Shown here in pieces: positions 44,893-53,907 of a DNA stretch of 64,000 bases (its first letter is position 1; every line of letters starts with the position of its first letter). The stretch is taken from NCBI GenBank assembly GCA_964242335.1, contig CAXTAY010000007.1, forward strand, positions 47,549 to 111,548. The letters are read 5' to 3'. The stretch is from Lichenicoccus sp964242335 (GTDB taxonomy: Bacteria > Pseudomonadota > Alphaproteobacteria > Acetobacterales > Acetobacteraceae). A program made the translations under genes and the position numbers. The notes beneath the pieces are model-generated. The model was not told the origin of the DNA. It worked only from the letters and a program-made list of their open reading frames with translations, and did no database searches.

Positions 44893-46005
44893 TCAGGCCG
44901 CGACCGCCTGCACACGCAACGCGCTCTGCGTCTCCGTGCGGACGTCGGCTGAAGGAAAGATCGTCGCGTGGGACAGGTCGAGATGGCAGCGGGAACCAGA
45001 GGCGAGCGCTGGCAGGGAGGCCGGCACCAGCAGCTCGACGGCGTCGCTTCCTTCCTCGCCCGGCGCCACCCGGTATCGCAGGAACGCGCCATGACGCCGC
45101 ATCGCCAGGACCCGGGCTCCGTTCTCGCCGGTGCGGGCCGCTGAGAGCCCGACCTGGTAGGGGCGCAGCGACAGCAGCATCGGGCCTGCGCTGCCGGGCG
45201 GTGGATCGGGCAAGGTCGCGATGATGTGGCTCCACGGACCGTCCAGTCGCAGCCGCCCCAGCTCGGACACTGCACGGAAGCTCACCGTCTCGCCTAGGAA
45301 CTGGTGCACGAACGGGTTGGCCGGATTATCTTCCAGCGCCTGCGGCGTGCCGACCTGTTCCAGACGTCCGTCGCGCAGCACCGCGATGCGGTCCGCCACT
45401 TCCAGCGCCTCCTCCTGGTCGTGCGTGACCAGGATCGAGGTCAGGCCAAGCCGGTCGTGGAGGCCGCGCAGCCAGCTTCGGATCTCCTTGCGGACCAGCG
45501 GATCGAGAGCGCCGAACGGCTCGTCGAGCAGCAGCAGCTCCGGCTCGATCGCGAGCGCACGGGCCAATGCCACCCGCTGCCGCTGGCCGCCGGAAAGCTG
45601 CGCCGGGTAGCGTCTGGCGAACGGGGCGACCTGCACCAGCTCCAGCAGCTCGGACACGCGCTTCGCGATGGCGGCACGGTCCGGCCTGCGGGCGCGTGGC
45701 CTCACCTTGAGTCCGAACGCCACGTTCTCGGCGACGCTCATGTGTCGGAACAGGGCGTAGTTCTGGAACACGAAGCCGATGTTGCGGTCCCGCGCCGGCA
45801 CCTGGGTCACATCACGGGTGCCGATGCGCAGATGACCGGAATATCCGGTCTGCAGCCCGGCGATGACCCGTAGCAGCGTCGTCTTGCCGGCGCCGGAAGG
45901 CCCGACGAGGGCCAGGAACTCGCCGGTCGGCACGGTCAGGCTGATGTCGCGCACCGCCGGGGAACGGCCGAACAGACAGGTGATGGCGTCGAGCTCGACG
46001 GTCAC
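44893..46005 (-). CDS. cysA: Sulfate/thiosulfate ABC ATPase
   Basis: 370 residues. Walker A GPSGAGKTT, Q-loop FVFQNYALFRHMSVAENVAFG, signature LSGGQRQR, Walker B LLLDEPFGALDPLV and H-loop VTHDQEEALEVA, followed by a TOBE/CysA C-terminal domain (VSFRAVSELG and SLRPYQVGLS). It is the last gene of the sulfate operon; its ATG overlaps cysW by 4 bp. It powers uptake of sulfate from the periplasm. Confidence 0.95.
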   Translation of the reverse strand: MTVELDAITCLFGRSPAVRDISLTVPTGEFLALVGPSGAGKTTLLRVIAGLQTGYSGHLRIGTRDVTQVPARDRNIGFVFQNYALFRHMSVAENVAFGLKVRPRARRPDRAAIAKRVSELLELVQVAPFARRYPAQLSGGQRQRVALARALAIEPELLLLDEPFGALDPLVRKEIRSWLRGLHDRLGLTSILVTHDQEEALEVADRIAVLRDGRLEQVGTPQALEDNPANPFVHQFLGETVSFRAVSELGRLRLDGPWSHIIATLPDPPPGSAGPMLLSLRPYQVGLSAARTGENGARVLAMRRHGAFLRYRVAPGEEGSDAVELLVPASLPALASGSRCHLDLSHATIFPSADVRTETQSALRVQAVAA

Positions 46006-46859
46006 GCCGGCTCCTGGCTATTCAGGGTGACGACGCGCGCCCGGCGCCACTCGAGCAGGCCGCGGCAGCCGACCGTCAGCCCGGACGCGATCGCCAGCAC
46101 GGCGGCCAGCGAACATGCGGCGACCGTCTCGTAGTCGTTGTACAACGTCTCGATGCGCAGCGGCACCGTCTCGGTCTGGCCGGGTATGTGCCCCGAGACC
46201 ACCGACACCGCGCCGAACTCACCCAGCGCCCGCGCCGCGCAGAGCAGCACGCCGGAGATCAGCGCGATGCGGATCTCCGGCAGGGTCACCCGCAGGAACA
46301 GGGCGGCGAAGCCGGCGCCGAGCATGGTCGCGGCTTCCTCCTGCTCCCGGCCCTGCGCCTCCATCACCGGCATCACCGTGCGGGTCACGAACGGGAAGGT
46401 GACGAACAAGGTCGCGAGCAGGATGGCGGGCAGGGTGAAGATCAGTCGGATGCCGTGCTGCGCGAGCCAGGGCCCGAACCAACCGTGGGCGCCGAACAGC
46501 AGCACCCAGACCAGGCCGGCCACGACCGGCGAGACGGAGAGCGGCAGCTCGATCAGCACCAGCAGCATGGCCCGGCCCGGAAAGTCGAACTTGGTCAACG
46601 CATAGGCCGCCAGCACGCCGCAGACCGCATTGACCGGCACCACGATAGCCACCACCAGCGCACTCAGCTCGATCGCCGCGCGGATGTCGTCGTCGCCGAG
46701 TATCAGGACCGCGGCCCTGATACCCTGACGCAACGCCTCGGTGAACAGCGACGCCAGCGGCAGCAGCAGGAACAGCAGCGCGAGGACCCACGCGACCAGC
46801 GTCAGCAGCAGCCCCGAAGGCGTGCGCAGGCCGGAGGGTTCCCACACTGCGCCGCTCAT
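46002..46859 (-). CDS. cysW: Sulfate ABC permease CysW
   Basis: 285 residues from ATG 46859; a longer upstream frame exists but only overlaps cysT. Six hydrophobic segments and the coupling loop QEEAATMLGAGFAALFLRVTLPEI, then the typical CysW region ARALGEFGAVSVVSGHIPGQTETVPLRIE. It overlaps cysT upstream and cysA downstream by 4 bp each. Confidence 0.94.
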   Translation of the reverse strand: MSGAVWEPSGLRTPSGLLLTLVAWVLALLFLLLPLASLFTEALRQGIRAAVLILGDDDIRAAIELSALVVAIVVPVNAVCGVLAAYALTKFDFPGRAMLLVLIELPLSVSPVVAGLVWVLLFGAHGWFGPWLAQHGIRLIFTLPAILLATLFVTFPFVTRTVMPVMEAQGREQEEAATMLGAGFAALFLRVTLPEIRIALISGVLLCAARALGEFGAVSVVSGHIPGQTETVPLRIETLYNDYETVAACSLAAVLAIASGLTVGCRGLLEWRRARVVTLNSQEPA

Positions 46860-47710
46860 CGCGCGGCACCCCGCATGGCGGGCAGTCGCCGCTGCAGCAG
46901 CGTGATCGCCAGCAAGCACAGGGCCGCCGACGCCAGCATGATCATGCCGATCGCGGCCGCACCCCCGTAGTCGAACTCCTGCAGCCGGATCACGATCAGC
47001 AGCGGCGCGATCTCCGAGACCAGCGGCTTGTTGCCGGCGATGAAGATCACGCTGCCGTATTCGCCGATGCCGCGTGCGAAGGCCAGGCCGAACCCGGTTG
47101 CCAGCGCCGGCAACAAGGCCGGCAGCAGCACGCGCCGCGTTATCTGTGCCGGACGAGCGCCCAGCGTCGCCGCCGACTCCTCCAGCTCGTGCGGCAGGTC
47201 GCGCAGGACCGGCATCACGGTCCTCACCACGAACGGCAGGCCCACGAACACGAGTGCCACCATGATCCCGACCGGCGTGTAGGCGACGTGCAGGCCCAAG
47301 CGCGCGAGCGGGGCGCCCAGCCAGCCGGTGCGGGCATACAACGTGGTCAGGGTGATGCCGGCGACCGCCGTCGGCAGCGCGAACGGAAGGTCGATCATCG
47401 CGTCCAGCAGACGCCAGCCGGGCGGCCTGACCCGCTCGAGCACCCAGGCCAGCAGCAGGCCGATCCCGGTGCAGACGATGCCGGCCACGAGCGCCGTGCC
47501 GAAGCTGAGACGGAGTGCCGCGAGCGTGCGGCGATCGCGGAACGCGTGCAGCAGCCATCCCGGCCCGTCGAGCCATGGTCGTGCCACCAGTGCCGCGAGC
47601 GGCAGCAGCACCAGCAGCCCGACCCAGACCAGGGTCAGCCCGAAGGCCGGGAACGCGCCCGGGATGACGGCAGGCATGCGAAGTGCACGTGCCGTCGGCA
47701 GCGCGCTCAT
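46856..47710 (-). CDS. cysT: Sulfate ABC permease CysT (CysU)
   Basis: 284 residues from ATG 47710. Segments LTLVWVGLLVLLPLAALVA, the loop ELEESAATLGARPAQITRRVLLPAL and FARGIGEYGSVIFIAGN are those of CysT. It overlaps the binding-protein gene upstream (47707-47710) and cysW downstream, so all four genes are translationally coupled. Confidence 0.94.
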   Translation of the reverse strand: MSALPTARALRMPAVIPGAFPAFGLTLVWVGLLVLLPLAALVARPWLDGPGWLLHAFRDRRTLAALRLSFGTALVAGIVCTGIGLLLAWVLERVRPPGWRLLDAMIDLPFALPTAVAGITLTTLYARTGWLGAPLARLGLHVAYTPVGIMVALVFVGLPFVVRTVMPVLRDLPHELEESAATLGARPAQITRRVLLPALLPALATGFGLAFARGIGEYGSVIFIAGNKPLVSEIAPLLIVIRLQEFDYGGAAAIGMIMLASAALCLLAITLLQRRLPAMRGAAR

Positions 47711-48723
47711 TTTCCGCCCGACGTGATCGTATCGAAGATGCCGCCGTCGCCGAAATGCTTGGGTTGCAGCACGCGCCAGCCGCCAAGGCTCTCGACATCG
47801 TACCTCTTGACCGCCGGGAAATCCGAGGCGTGCCGCGCCGCCACCGTCGGATCGATGGCGCGGTAGTGGTGACGCGCCACGATCTCCTGGCCCGCCGGGC
47901 TGTACAGGTAGCGCAGATAGGCTTCCGCCAACGGGCGCGTGCCGCGGCTTGCCACCACCTCGTCCACCACGGCCACCGGTGGTTCGGCCTTCACCGAGCT
48001 CGAGGGGTAGAGAATGTCGAACCGGCCGGTTCCGAGATCGTGTGCCGCCAGCAGCGCCTCGTCCTCCCACGCCAGCAGCACGTCACCCTCGCCGCGTTGC
48101 ACGAAGCTGTTGGTCGAGCCGCGCGCGCCGCTATCGAGGATCGGCACGTGCTTGTACAGCTGGGCAAGATAGGCTTCGGCCGTCGCCTCGCTGGCGCCCG
48201 GCTGGTGTAGCGCCCACAGATAGGCGGCGATGTAGCTCCAGCGGCCGCCGCTCGACGTCTTCGGGTTCGGCGTGATCACGCCGACGCCATCGCGTATCAG
48301 ATCCGGCCAGTCACGCAGCTGCTTCGGGTTGCCATGCCGGACCAGGAAAACGATCGTGCTGGTGTAGGGCACCGAGTGGTTCGGCAGCCGCTCGGCCCAG
48401 CTCTTGTCGAGCAGGCCCTTGCTCGCCAACGCGTCGATGTCCGACGCGATGCCGAGTGTCACCACGTCCGCCTGCAGTCCGTCCAGAACCGAGCGCGCCT
48501 GAGCTCCCGAACCGCCGTGCGAGGTCTTCACGGTGACGTCGCCGTGCCCTTGCTGCTTCCACGCCGCGGAGAACTGGACATCGACGTCCTTGTACAACTC
48601 GCGCGTCGGGTCGTACGACACGTTGAGAAGCGTGCGCGTGTCCGCTGCCGTGGCCAGGCCGCCGAGCAGGATCACGCCGGGGAGACCGATCAGACCGGTC
48701 AGCAGGGATCTATGCAACGTCAT
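47707..48723 (-). CDS. sbp: Periplasmic sulfate-binding protein
   Basis: 338 residues with a signal peptide (LLTGLIGLPGVILLGGLATAADT). Sbp/CysP features: NVSYDPTRELYKDV near the mature N-terminus, KTSHGGSGAQARSV, TPNPKTSSGGRWSYIAAYLWAL and LAWEDEALLA. GGGAG precedes the ATG by 6 bp. It is the first gene of sbp-cysT-cysW-cysA. The upstream 66 bp are AT-richer than the flanks and probably hold the promoter; a CysB site could lie there but is not recognisable by eye. Confidence 0.94.
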   Translation of the reverse strand: MTLHRSLLTGLIGLPGVILLGGLATAADTRTLLNVSYDPTRELYKDVDVQFSAAWKQQGHGDVTVKTSHGGSGAQARSVLDGLQADVVTLGIASDIDALASKGLLDKSWAERLPNHSVPYTSTIVFLVRHGNPKQLRDWPDLIRDGVGVITPNPKTSSGGRWSYIAAYLWALHQPGASEATAEAYLAQLYKHVPILDSGARGSTNSFVQRGEGDVLLAWEDEALLAAHDLGTGRFDILYPSSSVKAEPPVAVVDEVVASRGTRPLAEAYLRYLYSPAGQEIVARHHYRAIDPTVAARHASDFPAVKRYDVESLGGWRVLQPKHFGDGGIFDTITSGGK

Positions 48724-48944
48724 CTGCAGCTCCCAAAAATCTCGACGACAGAGCCGTAATTATTCCATACCACTGTGCTACGTCGTTGTTCAGGCCAATC
48801 TTCTTGGTTCCATGCCTGATGTCAACCGCCGCGCCGCACGCGGGTGCGGTCGGCGCGCGGAAGGAAAACGGTCCTCGAGAGAGCCTTCCACTGGGCGGTC
48901 TTGCAGCAGCGTCGTTGCATGGACCGGTCGGTAGTTCAGCCATT

Positions 48945-49520
48945 TCACCGGGTCATGACGTTCAGGCCCGGCGGACGGGCGCCGGTTCGGATCATGCGGT
49001 CGAGCACTGCGACAACGATGGCGGCCTCGCCTTGCTGACCGGGCAGCGTGCGAGCCAGGAACCTGCGTCCGATCAAGTGCTTGTGCCGGTCGATGGTGGC
49101 CCCGAGGAGGTTGCGCCTGCCGGATGCCGTGGCTTGCTGCCAGGCCATTCGGCCACGCTTGGTTGTCAGCGGATGTGGCGATGCTGCCGCGTCTCGGTAG
49201 CAGCGTCGTCGGTGCGCGGGACGACCCGCCGGCGTCACGGCGAGGTGCGGCGTGCGTCACTGCCGGTGGGTTCGGCCGCCCGCGCCGGGACAGCGTGGTG
49301 TGATCAGGCACAGCCGGCTCGAGACCGAGCGGACAAGGTAAGGCGGAAGCCGAGCCGCAAGGTCAGCACCAGTGCGACCGCGAGCTCGGCGTAGAGGATC
49401 TGTCCACCAGGCGCGATCCGGCGTGGTGCAGGCCACTCGCCCAGGACCATCTCGTCGAGCCAGAACGTCAAGTGGCCGCGTCGCTTCAGTCGAGGGCTTC
49501 AAGCTACCGTCTCGCTGCAT
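48945..49520 (-). mobile_element. IS5-family transposase, frameshifted relic (both ends present)
   Basis: Minus-strand N-terminal part: LDEMVLGEWPAPRRIAPGGQ, ILYAELAVALVLTLRLGFRL, then the VPDHTTLSRRGR block in a second frame. The C-terminal part, WQQATASGRRNLLGATIDRH and PGQQGEAAIVVAVLDRMI, ends at 48945 in a third frame. The middle, with the catalytic Asp/Glu, is scrambled or missing. It belongs to the same subgroup as the relic at 8667-8860. Nothing else is visible between 48724 and 48944. Confidence 0.75.
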
Positions 49521-49641
49521 CAACGCGGATCAGTGGTACCTCTCCACCATCGGCTGTAGTCCGCCGCGGCCACTTGCTCGGCACTAAATCGGCACCCGGC
49601 CACCAGCGTCGGACGCGGTGTGCTCACCTCGTCGATGAAGC

Positions 49642-50460
49642 TCAGGGGAGATGCGGCTCGAGACTCCGGGCGAGAAGGCTGTCGAGCCTCCGGTCCGAGA
49701 GCAACCGGGCGAGACGGACGATGATCGCCGCATCGCGGGCAACGGTGGAGCGAGTGCGAGGCCGCTCGCTAGTGATCGCGTCCGCGATGGACCCGACCTG
49801 CTGCCTCGCCGGCACTCGCTTCGGAAGAGCCGCCTGAGCCTGCGAGATGACCGCCTGCATCAGCGCGGGGTAGCGACCACGCGGCTCGACGGTCATTCCG
49901 CCGGTGATGCGCTCGCCTGTGACAGCGACCAGCCCGAGCATTTCGCTCGCGACAGCGCCCGGTTCGATCACGATGACCTTCATTCCAAGCGACTCGACCT
50001 CTCGGCACAACGCGTCGCCGACCGCTTCGAGGGCGAACTTCGAGCCAGCGTAGGGCCGTAGGTCGCCATCGCCACCTTGCCGCCGAGGGAGGATATGTTG
50101 ACGACGGTGCCTTGGCTGTCGATGAGCGCGGGCAACAGCGCCTGCGTCATCGCGAGGTGAGCGAAGAAGTTGACGTCAAGCAGGCGACGCCAGTCGGAGA
50201 GCGGAAGCGCTTCTACGGGCGCATTGACCTCGACGCCCGCGTTGTCGACCGGGGCGCGGAGTGAACGCTTCTCGGGATCGTCGATGATGTGCTTCACGAG
50301 GGCGGCGAACTCCGACCTCGTCGGCGATGTCGAGCATGATCGGCTCGAGATTTGTGGCCCGGAGCGCGTCGGCGTCGGTGCCGCGGCGCACGCCGGCGAG
50401 GACGTGGAAGCCGCGCCCGGCAAGCTCGCGTGCGGTAGCGACCCTCAACGCCACCTGCGG
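49642..50460 (-). pseudogene. Short-chain dehydrogenase pseudogene (at least two frameshifts)
   Basis: Three frames join into one SDR: VATARELAGRGFHVLAGVRR, then SEFAALVKHIIDDPEKRSL, VDNAGVEVNAPVEALPLSDW, VNISSLGGKVAMATYG, and finally CREVESLGMKVIVIEPGAVASEML to the stop. The catalytic Tyr-x3-Lys region (near 50040) sits at a frame change. Single-base indels at about 50040 and 50320 would restore a 270-residue enzyme of the 'SDR family, NAGV' type. Confidence 0.75.
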
Positions 50461-50757
50461 CGCCGCTGGGCGATACTGCGTAAGTCTTGACCGCCGCCGC
50501 CGCCCTCGGTTGCGAAATCGTCTCGGGGCAGGAACCAGACAAAGGGATCCGGTAGCAGCGGAACCGAGAGGGCAGTCAAGTCGAGCAAAGAACCTCAGCG
50601 AGTCAGCTTGCAGGAAGGCCGCTGCATTCGACATCGATCGGGCCTTCCCCGTGCCAAGTCCTCGGAGACGGCCCTCGCAGAGCTCGATCACCCTGGATCA
50701 GTGCCGCCCGACACATCGGCGTCCAGCCGAGGGTGCCACATCGCCGATACTGCGACT
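50461..50757. other. Stretch without a recognisable gene
   Basis: About 300 bp between the SDR pseudogene and an IS5 fragment. It may hold the original start and promoter of the SDR gene, but I see no clear signal. Confidence 0.4.
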
Positions 50758-50940
50758 TCCGGCATGCGGGCGGGAAGGTGAACACCGCCATCGGTCGCTA
50801 CGAGCGCATTGTCGGTCCGACGCTCCGCGTCCGATCATCCGATGACCAGCAGGGCGAAGTCCCGATCGCCGTCCAGGTCTTCGATCGCATGATCGGCATC
50901 GCAAAGCCGATCTTCATCCACCCGTTTCGATCTGGTCGCT
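50758..50940 (+). mobile_element. IS5-type transposase C-terminal fragment
   Basis: The plus-strand reading HAGGKVNTAIGRYERIVGPT, then SSDDQQGEVPIAVQVFDRMI and GIAKPIFIHP, matches the C-terminal end of IS5-family transposases. Only about 60 residues remain. The DNA from 50941 to 51114 has no gene. Confidence 0.6.
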
Positions 50941-51114
50941 CGCTAGCGACATCCGAACTTTGTCTGATCCGTGCATCGAACGCCTGCGGCATCGCTAGTC
51001 CTCGGCTGGCATTGCGTCCCCGTCATCGTGCGAGCCATGCTGTCGGGTATCGGAGTCCAAGACCTATCGGAGGTCACCGATTTCATTGGAAACGATGGCC
51101 ATCTTTTGTCGGAG

Positions 51115-51621
51115 TCAGTGGCTGCATCCGAGCGAGACCACCGGGCGCTTCGCGTCGGGTTCCGCAGCAAGGTTCGTCTCGGCGGCTGCCAATGCCTTCA
51201 CGGCGTGGCAGAGGCGGGCGCGGCGACGGTTCATCACGCTGAAGACTTCGCTGCGCTGGCGGGTCAGTAGACGATCGGAAACCAGCGCCCGGTCGTGCCG
51301 ATCCTTGCGGCGACGGCGATTCATGTCGCCAAGCTCGGCTTTCACCGCCCGGTACGCCCCATCCGCCTCTTCAGCTTCATGCTGAGCGCACAGGAGATGG
51401 TACCGAAGCAACGTCAGCGTCCGCTCGCGCTGAATATGCGCCGGCGCCACATCCTGGAACCAAGCGTCTCCGAAGACGGCCGAGATAGACTTGTAGAGCG
51501 GGACCGACCGGAGCGGGTTGGCAGCGGCGCGGAAGTTGCGGCTGGAGTAGGTCATCACTGCCTTCAAGGATATCTTGCCATTCGATGATCTAATAAATAT
51601 TATCTGATCGGGAAATTTCAA
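51115..51621 (-). CDS. Hypothetical protein, divergent from an XRE regulator
   Basis: 168 residues if read from TTG 51621, or 146 from the ATG at 51555. The protein is Arg/Ala-rich with a predicted helical middle (LLRYHLLCAQHEAEEADGAYRAV, KAELGDMNRRRR, LLTRQRSEVFSVMNRRRARL). I do not recognise it. It lies 30 bp from the small XRE gene, separated by an AT-rich region (51570-51650) that stands out against the GC-rich flanks. A toxin-antitoxin or regulator-target pair is possible but unsupported by any motif. Confidence 0.4.
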   Translation of the reverse strand: MKFPDQIIFIRSSNGKISLKAVMTYSSRNFRAAANPLRSVPLYKSISAVFGDAWFQDVAPAHIQRERTLTLLRYHLLCAQHEAEEADGAYRAVKAELGDMNRRRRKDRHDRALVSDRLLTRQRSEVFSVMNRRRARLCHAVKALAAAETNLAAEPDAKRPVVSLGCSH

Positions 51622-51651
51622 GATGAGATATCACATGATATTGGAAATATT

Positions 51652-51882
51652 ATGTTAGGAGCGCAGCTTCGGGCTGCTCGGGCTCTAATCGGATGGACCG
51701 CTCAGCGATTGGCGGAGGCGTCAGGGGTGGGGGTGGCAACAATTCGAAGGGCCGAACTGAAAGACGGTCCGACCGGGATGACCGGGCCGAACATCGCGAC
51801 GATCGAGCGTACGCTCGCCGAGGCCGGGGTCGAGATCATGGTCGGAGATCAGCCCGGGGTCCGGCTGAAGCAGAGGCCATAG
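51652..51882 (+). CDS. Small XRE-family helix-turn-helix protein
   Basis: 76 residues that are almost entirely one Cro/C1-type domain: LGAQLRAARALIGWTAQRLAEASGVGVATIRRAE followed by TIERTLAEAGVEIM. Such stand-alone proteins repress their own promoter or act as antitoxins. It is divergent from the hypothetical gene at 51115-51621 across an AT-rich gap and is followed by a strong hairpin at 51894-51927. Confidence 0.88.
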   Translation: MLGAQLRAARALIGWTAQRLAEASGVGVATIRRAELKDGPTGMTGPNIATIERTLAEAGVEIMVGDQPGVRLKQRP

Positions 51883-51893
51883 CTCGGAATGAA

Positions 51894-51927
51894 CGGCACC
51901 GGCAGCCTTCGCGGGCTGCCGGTGCCG
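51894..51927. terminator. Strong 14-bp hairpin, probable bidirectional terminator
   Basis: CGGCACCGGCAGCC, loop TTCGCG, GGCTGCCGGTGCCG form a perfect 14-bp GC stem with a six-base loop, 12 bp after the XRE gene stop. There is no T-run, so it may stop transcription only weakly in vitro, but the position between convergent reading frames fits. Confidence 0.65.
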
Positions 51928-51930
51928 TGA

Positions 51931-52110
51931 TCAACCGACGATGCTGTGTCCCGCGTTCGCCACTTCGAACAGCTCGATCTCTATCCCGTCCGGGCCGCCA
52001 GAAGCGCCGACGTTGGTATTGCCGCTCGTCAAGCCACCGGGCACGGCCTTCGGGTGTTCCGCCTGTGATGGTTGTCGGATCGCCGCAGCCGAGGATGGCG
52101 CGGTCGCCTG
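51931..52110 (-). pseudogene. C-terminal relic of an unknown protein
   Basis: An open minus-strand frame of about 60 codons with no start codon ends TNVGASGGPDGIEIELFEVA and then NAGHSIVG before the stop at 51931. The composition change towards its end looks like a genuine protein C-terminus. I cannot name the family. From 52111 to 52378 there is no gene. Confidence 0.35.
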
Positions 52111-52378
52111 ATGCCACGATCAGGTGCCGATCCCTGCATCGGAACCGGAGATACGATCTCCCGCCCGTACCGGTCGGGGTGGTGCTCGCGCCGGCCGATC
52201 GGTTGCGGCCGCCCGGAACGTTCTCCGTGTAGAGGATGCGGCTGAATTGACGTCTAAGTACGAGGGTTCGTCTACCGTGCGGCACTTCCATGATCTTGGG
52301 GAACGGTTTATCAGCAATCTACTTGCTAAGTCGCAGTCGTCGGCGTCTCAGGATGCTGAATAGAGGCTGGGTTGTGCG

Positions 52379-53152
52379 ATGACCGAGGTTGGATCCGGCC
52401 TGCTCTGCTTCGTGCTGTTCTTCGGCGCAGCGATGACAGGCGCCCTGCTGCACCCCCGGCTGCCGCTGCATCATCGCAGTGACAAGAGCCACGAGGTCGT
52501 GCGCAACAGCGCCAATATTCTTGTTCTGGCGAGTTCTGTCCTGTTGGCCTTCCTGATTACCTTCATGCAGGACAGCTTCGAGAGGGTGAACGTCAGTACG
52601 CAGGGCTACGGCACCGAGATTACGGTGCTCGACGAAATGCTGCGTGCGTACGGCCCGGAAGCCGAGCCCGTCCGCCAGACCTTGCAAGCCTATGCGAGGC
52701 GGGTTCTGGTTAGCATCTGGTCACCGGACGGAACGCCGGACTTCGCGGACAGGCAGGGAGAGGCCTTGATCCAGAAGTTGAGCATGGCGGGTCTGTCACT
52801 CGAAGGCAAAGACCATTTCCATCAAGCGCTGGCATCCGAGCTGGTAAACGAGATCCGTCTGCTCGCCCTGAGGCGTCAGGAGCTTGTCGAGCTTGGCAGC
52901 AGCGGACTACCCGTGCCCTTCATCGTGCTGACCATCGTCTGGCTGACGCTGTGCTTTGCCAGCTTCGGCTTCAACGCACCCTGTAACGTCTTGACGGTGA
53001 GCAGCCTGTTCGTCACCACGCTCTCGATCGCAGCCGCGCTGTATCTGATCATCGACCTCGGCACACCGTTCGGAGGCCCGATCAAGGTATCGAGCTGGCC
53101 AGTTCGCGCTGCCATCCTGCACCTGCAACGTTCGATCCTCGGTCCCGGATGA
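52379..53152 (+). CDS. DUF4239-like membrane protein, copy A
   Basis: 257 residues with two hydrophobic segments near the N-terminus (LLCFVLFFGAAMTGALL, ANILVLASSVLLAFLITFM), a long soluble helical part (about 70-180), and two more at the C-terminus (FIVLTIVWLTLCFASFGF, SSLFVTTLSIAAALYLIIDL). This 2+2 layout and the PxPLHHR/NSAN loop resemble DUF4239/bestrophin-like proteins. Function unknown. It overlaps its paralogue by 4 bp (ATGA). Confidence 0.8.
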   Translation: MTEVGSGLLCFVLFFGAAMTGALLHPRLPLHHRSDKSHEVVRNSANILVLASSVLLAFLITFMQDSFERVNVSTQGYGTEITVLDEMLRAYGPEAEPVRQTLQAYARRVLVSIWSPDGTPDFADRQGEALIQKLSMAGLSLEGKDHFHQALASELVNEIRLLALRRQELVELGSSGLPVPFIVLTIVWLTLCFASFGFNAPCNVLTVSSLFVTTLSIAAALYLIIDLGTPFGGPIKVSSWPVRAAILHLQRSILGPG

Positions 53153-53907
53153 GCGCGATCATCGGCCTGTTGACCTTGTGCCTACTGGTCATGAGCTTTC
53201 TCGTAGTGTTGACGCTGCATCCGCGTCTGCCGGCACGTCATCGTGACGAGGATACCGTGACCAGCGTGCGTCTGTCGGTCGGGATCATCGCCACGCTCAG
53301 CGCCCTGGTGCTCGGGCTGATCCTGTCCTCGGTCAAGAACAACTACGATATGGTGCAGAAAGACATCAAGAGCTTCGGCATGGAGCTGATGGCGCTGGAC
53401 GGTAGCCTGCGCAGCTATGGTTCAGGTGCGAACAAGGCGCGCCAGGAGCTCGCCGATTATACCAGCTCGATCATCACCCATGCCTGGCCGACCGCAGATC
53501 AGCCTGAACTTGCCGGGAACCAGGTAGGACGTGGTCGAATGACTAGGCTGGAGCGAGCGATCGCGGATCTGCCGCAAACATGGCCGGAGCAGAAATTCTT
53601 CGCAGATCAGGCAGCGCAGGATGTGCGTGCCGTTGTCAGGCGGCGTCAGGCCATCATCAGTGAGGATACGGCGTATTTGCCACCTATCTTCACGGTGATA
53701 CTGATTATCTGGCTCGCCGTGCTGTTCGGCAGCCTCGGTTACTGCGTCCCGTGCAATGCGATCGTGATCGGCGCGACGATTCTCGCAGCGACGACGGCGG
53801 CGAGTGCCATCTTCCTCATGCTCGAGTTGGACAACGCCTTCTCCGGCTTCATCGCCGTCTCAGAACAGCCCGTGCTGGCGGCACTGCAAACCATGCGCTA
53901 CCCGTAG
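53149..53907 (+). CDS. DUF4239-like membrane protein, copy B
   Basis: 252 residues with the same layout as the gene before it: two N-terminal segments (LLTLCLLVMSFLVVLTL, GIIATLSALVLGLILSSV), a soluble middle, and two C-terminal segments (FTVILIIWLAVLFGSLGY, IVIGATILAATTAASAIFLM). Shared loop words (LHPRLP, HHR/RHRD, RRRQAII/LRRQELV, LCFASFGF/LFGSLGYCVP) show it is a tandem duplicate of copy A that has diverged a lot. The two may form a heteromeric membrane complex. Confidence 0.8.
   Translation: MSAIIGLLTLCLLVMSFLVVLTLHPRLPARHRDEDTVTSVRLSVGIIATLSALVLGLILSSVKNNYDMVQKDIKSFGMELMALDGSLRSYGSGANKARQELADYTSSIITHAWPTADQPELAGNQVGRGRMTRLERAIADLPQTWPEQKFFADQAAQDVRAVVRRRQAIISEDTAYLPPIFTVILIIWLAVLFGSLGYCVPCNAIVIGATILAATTAASAIFLMLELDNAFSGFIAVSEQPVLAALQTMRYP

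Noticed and set aside
46860..47798. N-terminal extension giving a 598-residue CysW
   Set aside because: The extension overlaps cysT in another frame and is Arg/Gly/Ala noise; CysW starts at 46859.
49642..50460. Reading the SDR region as two separate small genes
   Set aside because: The pieces join into one SDR when two frameshifts are corrected, so a single pseudogene explains them better.
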